Shown: one piece after another, positions 51,326-62,255 of the stretch
Layout of the letters: each line of letters begins with the position of its first letter
How positions within the stretch are numbered: the first letter of the stretch is position 1
Source of the DNA: Atherinomorus stipes
Lineage: Eukaryota > Chordata > Actinopteri > Atheriniformes > Atherinidae
Direction of reading: 5' to 3'
Assembly: GCA_023101725.1 (NCBI GenBank)
Contig: JALJCO010007085.1
Coordinates: 248,001-312,000 of the forward strand
Length of the DNA stretch: 64,000 nucleotides
Translations under genes and position numbers: made by a program
Notes under the pieces: model-generated
The model's input: only the letters and a program-made list of their open reading frames with translations
Told to the model about the DNA's origin: nothing
The model's database searches: none

Positions 51326-52432
51326 TAATAGTAACTGGTTTCTGGGAGGACCCCCGTTTAAAGGCTAACGAAAGGAAAAAGAGGGGAAAATATGCTGAGA
51401 TAGAAGAAAATAGCTTAGAAACTAGTATTGAGGAAAGTGTGAGCTCACTATGAATGGATGGATGGGTTCAGAGGTCAGCTCCCTGCAGGGCCTGCAACAT
51501 GCAGGGCAGCATGGTGACCAGTGAGTAAAGGGCCACCAAACTGTTATGACATTAATATGAGCACCTTATTGGCCATAAAAAGGAGTCCACATTAACCCAC
51601 CACTGTTCCTCTTCATTAATTCACACATGCAAACCAGAGCAGGATTGGTCCTGTATCAGTGTGTGTTTATACACATCAAGATGACATTGTGGATTCAGAT
51701 GAGGCACAGCGTTGCTTAGAGTAGGGATAATGTTGGCTTGTAATATTCATATAGTTAATTTACTGTCTTCTCTTTCTTTTGCCTGTGATGTTGCTCATCT
51801 ACATCACCATGCAACATAGCTAGTTTGGTGAGACAAAGGATGAGCGGCTGGAGCAGCACACCTCACCATTTTTGACCCATCAAGTTGATCAGCAGACTGA
51901 GCCGGTCAGGAAGGTGTTAAAACTTAGCAATCTGGACAATATGTGAGCTTTTGCAGGAGTTTCTGCAACAGTATGCAGTATCAAAAAGTGTTCTTTAAAG
52001 ATTCCCTTTTGAAGGACTGATTGATTGAAGATTCATATTTAGCATCCAAATATATGCTAAACTAACAAAAGTTTAGTTTAGCATTCAGATAGAATCCAGA
52101 TCGATGCATTTTATTAGTTTTACAAGTGTAAAAGTAATAAAGCCCTTTTAAAGCTCTGAAAAACAAAATCTGCTAATAATAGTTCATATATGGTCACAAA
52201 GTGCAATGGCATTCAGTCAAATGTTCTTTAATTGAAATGATAATCTCCTCTGGCTTCAGTTGGCATGGATGGAAATACAACACTCAGGTGCACACACATT
52301 GTTGAGGATTTGCACTTGGGGAACAACTGGGCACGGATCACTTTTTCCATTACAAAATAACATACGTATTTACCAACTGTAATATACTGCAAAGAGGAAA
52401 CTAACAACAACAACAACCTACAAGGTTGACAC
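51326..52432. other. Intergenic, nothing recognised
   Basis: No open frame or bounded repeat could be assigned between the SINE-like copy and the hAT MITE. Confidence 0.55.
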
Positions 52433-52743
52433 GAGGGATCGACGGATACAGATTTTTAGGGCTGACAGTATACAGATATTTTCTCATCAGCCCCAGTCAA
52501 TGGCAGATACAACTGGCCTATATTTGGGGATGATACTGCATTTGACCCCAAAATTAATATAACGAAGGACACAATGAAAACTAATTTTGAAAATATACAT
52601 AGACAGTGTGCGTAACATATACTGACTGGGGGGGGGTATCGGCCAACATGCCCGAAATATCATCCGATGCCGATACCACCAAAAACATGCAAATAGGCTA
52701 TCAGCCTAAAATATTGGCTGGCCAATGTATTGGTCTATCCTTA
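52433..52743. mobile_element. hAT-type MITE, about 311 bp
   Basis: The left end GAGGGATCGACGGATACAG and the complement of the right end TAAGGATAGACCAATACATTGG match the AGGGATAGACCGATAC termini of a common fish hAT repeat. Flanking GTTGACAC (52425-52432) and GTTGACAT (52744-52751) are a 7/8 target-site duplication. Non-coding interior with a run of nine G. Confidence 0.7.
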
Positions 52744-54944
52744 GTTGACATATTTATGCCCTGTATACAACGCAGCTGGCATTACTCAGTACTACTGTGA
52801 GGGCTCTGTGCAAACAACAAACTAGCATCAATACCTAAGAAACTCAGTCAGAAAAAGTAGCCTGACAGCCTTGATTTAGAAGGTATACCTTTGTTTAAAG
52901 AATTTTCCTTCCTACTTCAAGATGTTTGATAATATGCTAAAATGTTTTTTGAGCATATTGCATTGGCTTCCCCAAGTCTAACGTCACTATGAGGTTGAGC
53001 TTTAAACGTGCTGCTGGGAGGAACTTATTTCACTGGAAAGGTTACAGTCTTTTTAATCAGCTAAGATAATCATCTGCTGTCTGTATCCTCAAATATAAGG
53101 ATCTTTTCATGACCTAATAAAATGACACATTTCCTCAAATGATAACATATTGTTTTAACTTAAAAGTTAATATTGTGACGTTAATCTGAATGCATTTTAA
53201 TAACTTCAAGTTACATGGAAAACAATCCTTTGGAAAGGTTATCAGGCCTCTTCTTTACCTCTGCTGACTTCAGAGTGTGACACAGAGAAGAAGAGATCAG
53301 ATAAGACAAACCTTCTGGTGATTACTAATTAAATGTAACACAATCCTCTCTTATCTAACATACCTGATGAGAGCACGAGGTGTTGACTAGATCACTGAAA
53401 TGACAGAAAAAAAGGAAGAAAACAGACATACACACAACAAATAATATTCCCTTGAGTTCAGCATGTCACCAGAGAACACCCCATCCGTCGTCGTCAGGGT
53501 TACTCCGGGCAGGACTGTGGGTGTCGGGTGCCATGGAAACAAACTAACTATGGGAATCCAGCTCATCAGCCATATGAAGCGTTTACTTTTGGGCTTACTA
53601 CTGTGTGTGTCTGTGCACTGAACATGTTTGTGTGCAGAAGCTGATCCCTTGTAAAATATTTTAATACTTCATCCTGTCTTGACTCCGTGTGATCGTAGAC
53701 TATTTGGGTACAACAGTGAGCGTAAAAAACAGAGACGTAAGGCAGAGACGCCAGAAATCTTTCAGAAATCTCTTTGAAAAGACCTTTAAGAGATTTCATA
53801 GATGTCAGTTGCCCTATGAGCGATGGGCTTTGATACAAGTTCGCCCCGCCTGTGTTGAAAGGATATATGGCCACAGTTGCACAGCTCTGACTGGTGGAAC
53901 ACTTAAGGTTTTATGACCTGCTGCCATTTGGGGCTCTGGAGTAGAGCAGAGTGCCGACCACATAACTAATTAGGCTTGGCCAACAGGGGTGTGTAAGGAT
54001 GGGGATTTGTGGATTGTGGCTTGTGGATGTGTCTGCTTGAGTGAATGAGTGAGAAAGCCAGTGAATGTTTGCCATGAGTTGTTGTGTGTGTGTGAGTCCA
54101 GAACCTGGAGGATTGCGTCAGACCTCCGTTAACTCTCCATAAAGACTCCAAGAGCTCTTTCATGTAGAAGCCGCCAGGCCTGGAAACTCTGACACAAAAG
54201 ATAGAGACCCACGGCCAACCTTGACGCATTTGAACATCACATGCAGACACACACCAGATACTGCTCCTGTCGAGGCAGTCAGAGGCTCAACCAAACACTT
54301 TTGCTATTGTCTCATCTCTCTAACCCTCCCTCTCCTTCTCTATCGGAGGATCATGAAGATAAACGACCGTGCGTAGATATGAGAGTCCGGTTGTAGGAGG
54401 GAGTGGCGGGCTGGGTGTCAGAAGTGGAATGTGTGTGAACTGCACACCGCCTCCAATAAATCAGGGAGACAAGGAGGAGGAGGCGAGGGAGGAGAGGGAA
54501 AGCAGGACAGGGGAAGGAGGGCAGTCAGTGTGAGGGAGTGATAGGAGGGATGACAAGATAAATGGGTGGCGGTGGAGGGAGGAGGTACAGGTGCAGGAGA
54601 GGTGCACCCAGGATGGGGTTGCAATTGGGTAAATGAGAGTAATAACACATGGGGGAGGTCATGGGAAGGCAAATTATAGTAAATCATCTGCTTGAATACT
54701 CCAGAGAATTGTTTCTAAATCCCTCAAAGATCACAAGTTTAAGTGTTTTCAGCTCTGCAGATACATGATCTGAGGTGGTTCACAGTATTCTGGTCATACT
54801 GAAGAGTTTAGATGACCGTATGATTCATTTGAAAGATGAAATGTGGACATTTTAACCTTTTAACAGAATGAATAGATTTTATCTTTAACAATAACTAAGG
54901 AAAGTTAAATTTGATGGCACCAGGTTTTAAAAGAAAGTTTGAAC
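52744..54944. other. Intergenic, gene-free
   Basis: Contains an RFX X-box-like GGTGCCATGGAAAC (53527-53540) and a G/A-rich stretch (54390-54600) that creates a spurious Pro/Ser-rich minus-strand frame. No gene recognised. Confidence 0.55.
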
Positions 54945-54949
54945 AGGTA

Positions 54950-55125
54950 CTTGCAAATGTGGCAGGACAAAGGAGGGCCCAGGCAGGATTCGATCTCCAG
55001 ACTCCCAGGAGAGAGTTATGTGCACTTACCAGTCAGCCAAAGGAACACCCCCTTGGTCAAGCAGCCAAGGCTCATGATCACTCGGAGGCATAATGACAGG
55101 ACTGTCAACTGTCACACATACTATT
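54950..55125 (-). repeat. tRNA-derived SINE-like repeat, copy 2
   Basis: On the minus strand an A-box-like TGGCTGACTGG (55029-55039) and a B-box-like AGATCGAATCC (54986-54996) lie about 43 bases apart, the spacing of internal Pol III promoters in tRNA. The flanking TGACAGGACTGTCAACTGTCA is shared with copy 1. It faces copy 3 in inverse orientation. Confidence 0.65.
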
Positions 55126-55284
55126 TGTGTTTCACAACACCCTGAGTGTTTCTTTCTTGAGCTTTACAGCTCCTTTTCAGTTCAGGCCTCAATTACAGCA
55201 TTTTACAGTGCATCATATTTTGTCATTGGGAGGTAAGTCTGAGCTGCAGGCAGGCCAGTTCAGCATGGACTTATGTGACAGTGT

Positions 55285-55450
55285 GGGGGTCCGGTCACTA
55301 TGCCTCTGACTGATCATACGCCCTGGCTACTTGGTCACAGAAATGTCCCTTTGGCTGACTGGCTAGTATGCATGACTCTCACCCAGGAGTGTAGGGATCA
55401 AATCCCACCTGAGCCCTCTGTTGCATACCTTGCCACACTTAGGATGGGAC
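55285..55450 (+). repeat. tRNA-derived SINE-like repeat, copy 3
   Basis: A-box-like TGGCTGACTGG (55352-55362) and B-box-like GGGATCAAATCC (55394-55405) with tRNA-like spacing. Preceding sequence CACTATGCCTCTGACTGATC matches the complement of the corresponding part of copy 2. Whether it was ever transcribed is unknown. Confidence 0.65.
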
Positions 55451-55647
55451 AAAGTTAACTCTGTACCTTTAAACATCATTTACAACTGTGCAGACTAACA
55501 ATGCCATGTGTACTTTTGTACCTCAGCACCGACATGTTGGCTTTTGAACTGTGCTAAATACATGCTAGTAGGATTTTCTCATTGCGCTCACTGATGAGGC
55601 TACCGGCTACTAGCAATGTGAACTGCGAACATGTATGTTTTCACTTG

Positions 55648-55770
55648 TAATTTTTCTTTTAAATTCATTTCACTGTCAATCTTTGTGTGATTTTGCTGTG
55701 ATGATGTTGTGAAGCACTTTGGTCAACAGAGGTTGTTTTAAATGTGCTATACAAATAAACTTTGAATTGA
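55648..55770 (+). repeat. LINE (L2-type) 3' tail fragment
   Basis: TGTGAAGCACTTTGGTCAAC, then TTTTAAATGTGCTATACAAA and TAAACTTTGAATTGAATT, is the characteristic tail of fish L2-type LINEs. No coding part is attached. Confidence 0.65.
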
Positions 55771-57350
55771 ATTTAATAAAATGCTGTAAATAACGCACAT
55801 GTAAATACCACAGAGATATGCCTGATATGTTACTGTACTATTACCAGCTGATCGGCCATGAGATGTAAAATCACAGAGTTTTTGTCTCCTGCATCACGCG
55901 ATTCTTTTCCTTCCCACCTCTTTTTTCTATTTTTAAGAAAATTATATTTATCTAACATCTTTTTAAAGATGTTGAAAAGATTCACAAATCATCTGTCAGG
56001 ACATTTTCTGGTTCTCAAGAGACCTGGCAACCAACAGCTTCTAAGTTAGTACTGTGGCAACATTTTTGATAAACAAGCTTTATTGTATCGTTTGGTTACA
56101 ATTAGCTGAGTGTAACAATTGTATTTGAACAAACAAAAAAAATACATTAAAAAATGTAAAAAATTTTTCACATCTGACCAACTTTGTAAATTTAGGATAG
56201 TGTTAAGTGTAGCAGATGAGTGAAGTAAATCTCATTATCTGACCTCAGCATCTGATAAGCTACCCAACACAGCACCCAGCAGCTAATTAGACTCCCCACT
56301 GAACAGTAGGGGATAAGTGTGTTTGTGAGTGGAGGCAGGGTAATGAAAACACAAAGATCTTTAGTGCTGCTTCTTGGCACTTCATTACTTGGCACCTACT
56401 GGTTAGACAAAACAGTAATGGGAGAGTTTTCCATGGAAAATGTTAAACCTTGTGAATGTGATTACATGAATTCCATGTAATTACATCATAATGAAAGTAA
56501 AACTAAACTTGATGGAAATGATCAAAACTGCATTAAAAAAAAGAAAGAAAAAGGGTGGAAACTGCAATCAGAGTATAAACGTAAATTCTGGTTGCAGATG
56601 TGGATCAGTTTTATCATTTTATGACTTCTGATTGAGTCTAATAAAACTTCCAGCAAGTAATCCAGCAAATAAGAAGCAAACATAAAACATTACGTCTTGG
56701 TAGGAGAAGAAAGGACGAACCAAATAAGTGGAACGAGAACAAAATCTTTATTTTCCATTTCTTTGCTTCTTGGTCTGTGCAGACAAAACAAAGAGCAAAG
56801 GAGGGAAGAGAGAAAAAACTAACATTTGTGGCAACACTGTTTATCACTGTGACAGATGCACGACCAGGAGGCCAACTGAGTTTCAAGCTGTTTAACTGAA
56901 CTTGTTAGAAAGGCAGTCTGACTGGAAATACCGCGCAGGCACACGAGGGGAATGATCAAAGTATCCGAGGTGGGCTTTCTCAGTTGTCTGGTCTTTGCTT
57001 CTTGATAAAAATGAAAGCAGTGAATGTCAGCTGGCTGCATTACACTTGACAGTCTTCACCTCTGGATCTTTGAGTTCCAGGTTGTGAGCGCGTTTGTACA
57101 AAGGAGTTTTGCTCCACCACCAGGCAGGATACTGGAATCACGACCTGATGAGAGGCCTGTCAGGCTGCTCCTTTTCTTTCATCATCCCTGAACTCCTGCA
57201 CAGCCAAACCTCTTTGGAGGCCAGTAGAATCCAACATGGAGCAGATATTGCTTTGTGAAATGTGTTCAGTCATTAAGGCACGTCAGGATGTTCCTCTGCA
57301 CTCAGCCTCAGTCATTCTACATACTATTTATTTGAATATTGTTTATTTTT
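55771..57350. other. Intergenic, downstream of polr1f
   Basis: No gene recognised. AT-rich with small A runs. If polr1f uses distal polyadenylation its 3'UTR could extend into this stretch. Confidence 0.55.
57327..57347 (-). terminator. polr1f: polr1f polyadenylation signals
   Basis: Minus-strand AATAAA occurs at 57342-57347, beginning four bases after the TGA stop codon, and again at 57327-57332. Use of either would give an unusually short 3'UTR. Other A-rich signals further down cannot be excluded. Confidence 0.5.
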
Positions 57351-60300
57351 TCAGGCAAACTGCTCAATATCCCCTTTTTTCTTCTTCTTGGATTTTTTTA
57401 GTGCGAGATCTTCACTCAGACTCGATGTTTCGTGCTTCCGTTTCTTGCTTGGCTTATCGCTAAGGTAACCACTGGAGTCGCTCCCGTGAATCTCCATAGG
57501 AGAGATCATCACCTCCTCTTCCTCCTCTTTCTCACATTTGTCCTTTTTCTTTTTCTTCTTCTTTGTCTTCTCACCAGTGTCTCCGCCATTTGTCTCATCC
57601 GATGTTCTGCTCGGGTCTGGCGCAGCGTTGATGTTCGCAGCGTTGATGTTCGGCTGGCTGGGAGGTGTGCCGTTTGTCTCTTCTTTGTTATCCTCTTTGA
57701 TTTTGTCTTTCTTCTTTTTCTTCTTTTTCTTGGGGGTGTCATCAGGAGGCTGCTGGGCTGCTTCTGGGTTTGGTTCTGTGTTGGTTGGTTCTAGCTGGTC
57801 AGCAGGAACGGTGGACTCCGAGCTCTCAGCCATAGCCAGCAGTTCCTGCACCCTGGGGGGGGGGGGGGGGGACACACAGACAGCGTATAACCACACATTG
57901 CAAGGGCCTTCAAAAATTTAGAACATCCTTTTCTACTAATAAACAAATATAGATTTCTGAGCTGTGAATGAGCTGGAAAAATAATTTAAAAAACCAAAGA
58001 GCTCACTCGTAATATTAAAAAAAGGACATTTTTTATCACTCCTCCTTTAGTGCCACATTGTCTGAAGATTAACCAGCTGTTTCTTAAAACTAAGGACCAG
58101 TCCCTCCAGGATTTCATGGTTGTTTTTGTGATTGTTGTCACTTAAAATGTACAATTTGCAGTGTTTTATTTTCTTTTAAATGCATCTGAAATTCATTTCA
58201 AGTAGATTTATTATAACATTGATTAAATAGAAATTACAGTATTCTGTCTTTATTGAAACAGACCCACTGGGAGAATATGAGGAAATGAAGATGCTGCAAA
58301 TCCTGATATTATCTACTGTTGTGATAATTTGTCTCAACTGTTTGTGTATTTCTGACATTTTCTGGCTGTTTTGCAGAAAAAAAAAATGTTGGTCAGTTTG
58401 TGATTCCTGTTTGCTAGGGGTACTAAAAAGTTTTACGTCCACTTACGTGCAGAGCTCTGGTCCTGCTCGGCCTTCGTGGTGATCTTTAACGAATCTTTAA
58501 CATTTGCTCATAATCAGAAACAGAGGAGTCAAGTTCTTGGTGCCACAAGGGGAAGCAGTGCGATTTATCAAAGGTAACTTGAGTTTTCTGCGATTAGAAA
58601 AAAATTGCATGGATGTGCAGTATTTAGGATGAGTTTGTGTTATTAATTGTAATTGTAACACATTGAATTCCTACAGGGAGTGATACCTTTACCCATAACA
58701 TAAATTCCATGTAGACTAAAAGGAAAAAAATAAGAACATCAGCCTTTTTTATTAATTAGAAATGGCTCATCAGGTGCGTGGGCCAAAAGCCTCTGTAGTA
58801 ATTACATTGTCATCTATTCTATGCACATATTTACGAGATGCACTAATTTCCGCCACTATTAAACAAAATCTGTCATGAAAATCTGTTGAGATGTCAGACT
58901 TGTTGCTTTCAGCAGTCAGATTCTAGCAGCTGTTGCTAAACAGATGGAGAGGTTGTTCATCAATCAGTAGGTTGCTGGTTTTATTCCCAAATTCAGTTCA
59001 CTTTAAGACCGATTCCTAAACCAAATCCTTGTTTCATTCCAATGTCTTTGTTTTGCAGAGGCAAGATACTCCTTTTTGTTTGAGGCTTTTGGGCCATTTT
59101 GATGGCTGGAAGGCCACAACTCTTACATCTCTTAGTGAAAAGAGTAAACTTAAAAAAAAAAAAAAAATCCTAAAAATTTAAAATGTGTTGAAGCTTCATC
59201 TATAAAAAGAAGAATGTCCCTCAAAGAGAAAGAAATGCAAATAAAAGCACAGGTAATGGCAGTACTGATCAGTTTTAATTGAATTCAGTTTTAATCTATC
59301 ACAAAGCAGTTTTTTCACAATGACTTCTGTTCTGTAGCTGCAAAGCAAAAGGATCAAAACTAGAAAAGTGCAGCCTTTCTCACTGCTGCTTCTCTTATGT
59401 GACACTGCCCCCTCGTGGCAAAGGACATGTATGACACACAGATGTGTGTAGGTGAGATGTGCACAGTGCATGTTTGGAACCATGTCACGCAATCATGTGT
59501 TGTATTTCTCACAGCTGAGAGCCTAAATATCACCCTCTGCACACTTGCCTGGTCCTGCCCAGCCGTCCTCTGATCAGCAGCACCCCTGCAGCGTCAGCAT
59601 CGAGTGCCGTCACCTCGAACTCCAGCTCTGCCCCAATCCTCGGCCCAGCATCTCTCCAGGTTTCCACGGAGACCAGGTTTGGTTTGGGGATGCTGGCATT
59701 GAAGCAGCCGTGCACGAGGCAGCCCACATGGCTAACTCCTAGTTTATTCACTTTACCCTGTTGAAATAAGAGCAAATTTCTTTGTGATGTTCATATTCCA
59801 GAAATTTCAATAGTGTGTTGTATTTTAAGAACAAAAACACACAGATGCACTCTCATCTTTTGGAGTTGCCAGTTTATTCGACCCAAATGGGAAGAGAGCC
59901 ATAGACTTATAGACAACATGTTTGGAGTAAATATTTTTCTGTTTGCAATCAGTTGGATGGCAAAAATGTAATCACAACTTGTTCTGTAAACAAAATATAA
60001 TTATTTAATTATTCTGCAACAAAAGCATAATTACACCCACACACAAAAAAGAAAAGAAAAAGATAAAGAAACACACAGACATGCAACATTACTGAGAAAG
60101 CTAAACAACTTATCTAGATCTTACCAGGAGTTTTTGTCCCTTCTGAGGCTGAAATAAAATAAAGTTGGCTTCTATGTCCATGTGGATGTAGCCGCTGTCA
60201 TCATAAATGTGTCCATGTTTGCCCACAATCTTGATGTTGTCATAAGCTAAGGGTACTCCATTCAGACTGTAAGAGACAACCAACCAGACAACTTAATGCA

Positions 60301-62255
60301 CATCAAATGAAATAGAATTTGCACATGCAGTTTACTTAAGGGCTGTCACAAACCATTATTTTGAAAACCGATAAGTCACTGAATATTTTGTTGATTATTC
60401 GACTAGTCGGATCATACAAAAATTGCAGCATATTTACAGTACCAGTCAAAAGTTTGGACACTTTCTCACTGAATCTAATGGGAAAACGTCTCCAAACTTT
60501 TGACTGGTAGTGTGTGTTTGTTTATGTCAATTAACTATTCAAGAAAAAATGACCAGACAGAAAGGCAGACAATGCAGTGGAAGTTACAGTGGCAATTTTG
60601 AGAGGAAAAACAAACCTTATAAACAACAAACAATTAGTCGATTATGAAATTAGTCACCGACTATTTTGATAGTCAACGATTAGTCGACTAATCGTTGCAG
60701 CCCTAGTTTACTTCAGACATAAAGCAGACATGTACAGTTTGTGTCAGGTTAATGATGAGGAGTAAATGTCTGAAAGGGGCTTTACATGGCTGTTATAACG
60801 CGACAAAAGTCTGAACCACTGTAGTATTGATTTGCAACCTGGGAGATCGTTTTGAAATAAAAATAAATAGCATCATACTCTTGCAGCATTTTCAAAAACC
60901 CTGCAAGATTCTTTTTCCTTCTACTATTCGATGTAGTGCCTGGATGCTCCTTCGGTTGATTTTCTGAAGTTGCATCTTCTTACTTTACACACACACTTCA
61001 GATCACAGAGATGTGAAAGATGAGGTTAACATCATCATCATCAGTCTATGCAGTGGTTTATACAGGTCGGAGCAAGATCAATTTTCCTTTATCACAACTG
61101 CTCTTGCTCTTTAACAAGCAACACACAATTCTGTAGTTTTTTTTTTTTTTATAATACTTTACCTACACATCAAGAATGGACAGGTTTGCCCTAAAAGTTT
61201 GCATGTCTTGCATATTTTTTCTTTACAACTAAGAGCACGTCATCTGGGCAATTTTATCGAAGAGTTACTTCTTGAACAAATGTTCATATTGGCAGCCCCC
61301 CCCCCCCCCCCCCCCCCCCCCCCAAATGTGCCAGAATTCCTGGAATTATTCTCTTATTATTGGTGGTCATGCTTGTCTTGAGTTGCTAGGTGGATTGAAT
61401 GATTGCACGCTTCACACATGTAAAAGATCCACGTTGGTGCCACCTCTTCATGCTGGTCACATTTTGCTGTGGGATGACAACAACATTTGAAAGTCAACCA
61501 GTGTGGATGTGTTGGTCACTACAGCAGGTACAGCATGATCCTGACCCTTGCATGTATTCAGGTTGAGGTCTGGACGCACCACAGGTCATTTCATCCTCTC
61601 CACTCCCAAACTGTGAGAGCACAGTCTTGCTTAAGCATGGAAATATGGGCTCACCACTGGCTTCTGAATCTCAGTCAAGTATGTCTGTGTATCAGAGTGC
61701 ACCTTTCTGTTGCACACACCTGGCAGTACTTGAATCTCAAAACCAGGGTGAACACCATCCGGACAACATTGCAGGGGATTCTGACACATTTATGGAGAGA
61801 CGTGCTGCTCATTCTACAGAAACGCAATCCTTATGTAAATATTTCTGTAACTTTAACAGCAAGTTAATTTTTTCAGACGGTGACGGTGAGGAAAAACTTT
61901 CCTGGCCCGTATGCAAAGGCAACATTTGCCCTGCTTTCTGAAATGCTCGGTACCTCCGGGAAAACTTGAGCAGCTCAGTTTCCAGCTCCTCTTGTATCCC
62001 AGTCTTCTTCTTGTTCAGGTATAAGGGTGGCAGGGCGATGTGTCTCCGGTGCGTGTTCATGACCAGACACGAGTACGGCGCTGACAGCAGCTCCGAGGCC
62101 GCGGCGAACGACGGGATCGCACACGGGACACCGACGACACATTCGCGCAGCGCAGTGGACGTTTGAGCCGGCTGCACTGGCGGACAATCAGCGGGGATTT
62201 CACCGGGCATTTTTACGTGTTTTGGCTTGTCGTCTGCATGCTCCAAGTTTGCCAT
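57351..62255 (-). CDS. polr1f: RNA polymerase I subunit RPA43 (Polr1f / Twistnb), 384 aa
   Basis: Four exons in transcript order: 61954-62255, 60125-60266, 59549-59757, 57351-57852; the joined length is 1,155 nt in one frame. RPA43 forms the Pol I stalk with its partner subunit and helps recruit the initiation factor RRN3, in the nucleolus. Residues about 40-145 are the RPB7-N-like domain (CLVMNTHRRHIALPPLYLN, GVPLAYDNIKIVGKHG, GYIHMDIEANFILFQP). Residues 150-217 form the S1/OB domain (KVNKLGVSHVGCLVHGCF, NASIPKPN, LEFEVTALDADAAGVLLIRG). The remainder is a low-complexity Lys/Glu-rich tail with runs of 7-8 Lys, also seen in mammals, ending in SDSSGYLSD and a further KKRK cluster. Introns 1 and 2 are GT-AG; intron 3 appears to be GC-AG. 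Slightly longer than the human protein, mostly in the tail. Confidence 0.95.
57855..57871. repeat. 17-base poly-G (poly-C on the gene strand) at the polr1f exon 4 acceptor
   Basis: On the gene strand, 17 consecutive C directly precede the acceptor AG of intron 3, so this homopolymer serves as the polypyrimidine tract. Confidence 0.9.
59405..59418 (-). promoter_or_regulatory. Candidate CTCF-binding motif in polr1f intron 3
   Basis: The minus strand reads CCACGAGGGGGCAG, matching the CTCF core CCASYAGRKGGCRS at 13 of 14 positions. It lies 130 bp inside the intron from exon 3. Occupancy cannot be judged from sequence. Confidence 0.4.
60338..60705. mobile_element. hAT-type element, 368 bp, with perfect 8-bp TSD, in polr1f intron 1
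   Basis: Flanked by GTTTACTT on both sides (60330-60337 and 60706-60713). The left end AAGGGCTGTCAC and complement of the right end TAGGGCTGCAACGATTAGTCG are hAT-like, with the repeated GATTAGTCGACTAATCG palindromic motif seen in many fish repeats. A smaller palindromic MITE sits inside it at about 60437-60512. Confidence 0.8.
60437..60512. mobile_element. Short palindromic Tc1-type MITE nested in the hAT element
   Basis: CAGTACCAGTCAAAAGTTTGG at the left pairs with the complement CCAAACTTTTGACTGGTA at the right, around a spacer of about 30 bp. A TA precedes the left end (60435-60436). This CCAGTCAAAAGTTTGGA terminus is common in fish mariner/Tc1-type MITEs. Confidence 0.65.
60714..61953 (-). 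other. polr1f intron 1, remainder
   Basis: Contains a 28-C tract (61296-61323) and CG-poor sequence. A plus-strand frame at 61487-61867 opens without resemblance to a known protein and probably occurs by chance or in an unassigned repeat. Confidence 0.55.
61296..61323. repeat. 28-base poly-C tract
   Basis: Uninterrupted run of 28 C within polr1f intron 1, the longest homopolymer in the window. Confidence 0.9.

Noticed and set aside
54418..54687. Pro/Ser-rich minus-strand frame of 89 codons
   Set aside because: Arises from a G/A-rich simple-sequence stretch; no family resemblance.
57432..57921. Plus-strand Phe/Leu-rich frames resembling membrane proteins
   Set aside because: Antisense of the Lys/Glu-rich polr1f tail; composition artefact.
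61487..61867. Plus-strand open frame of 126 codons in polr1f intron 1
   Set aside because: No recognisable domain, antisense to an intron, no splice or promoter context. Possibly part of an unassigned repeat.
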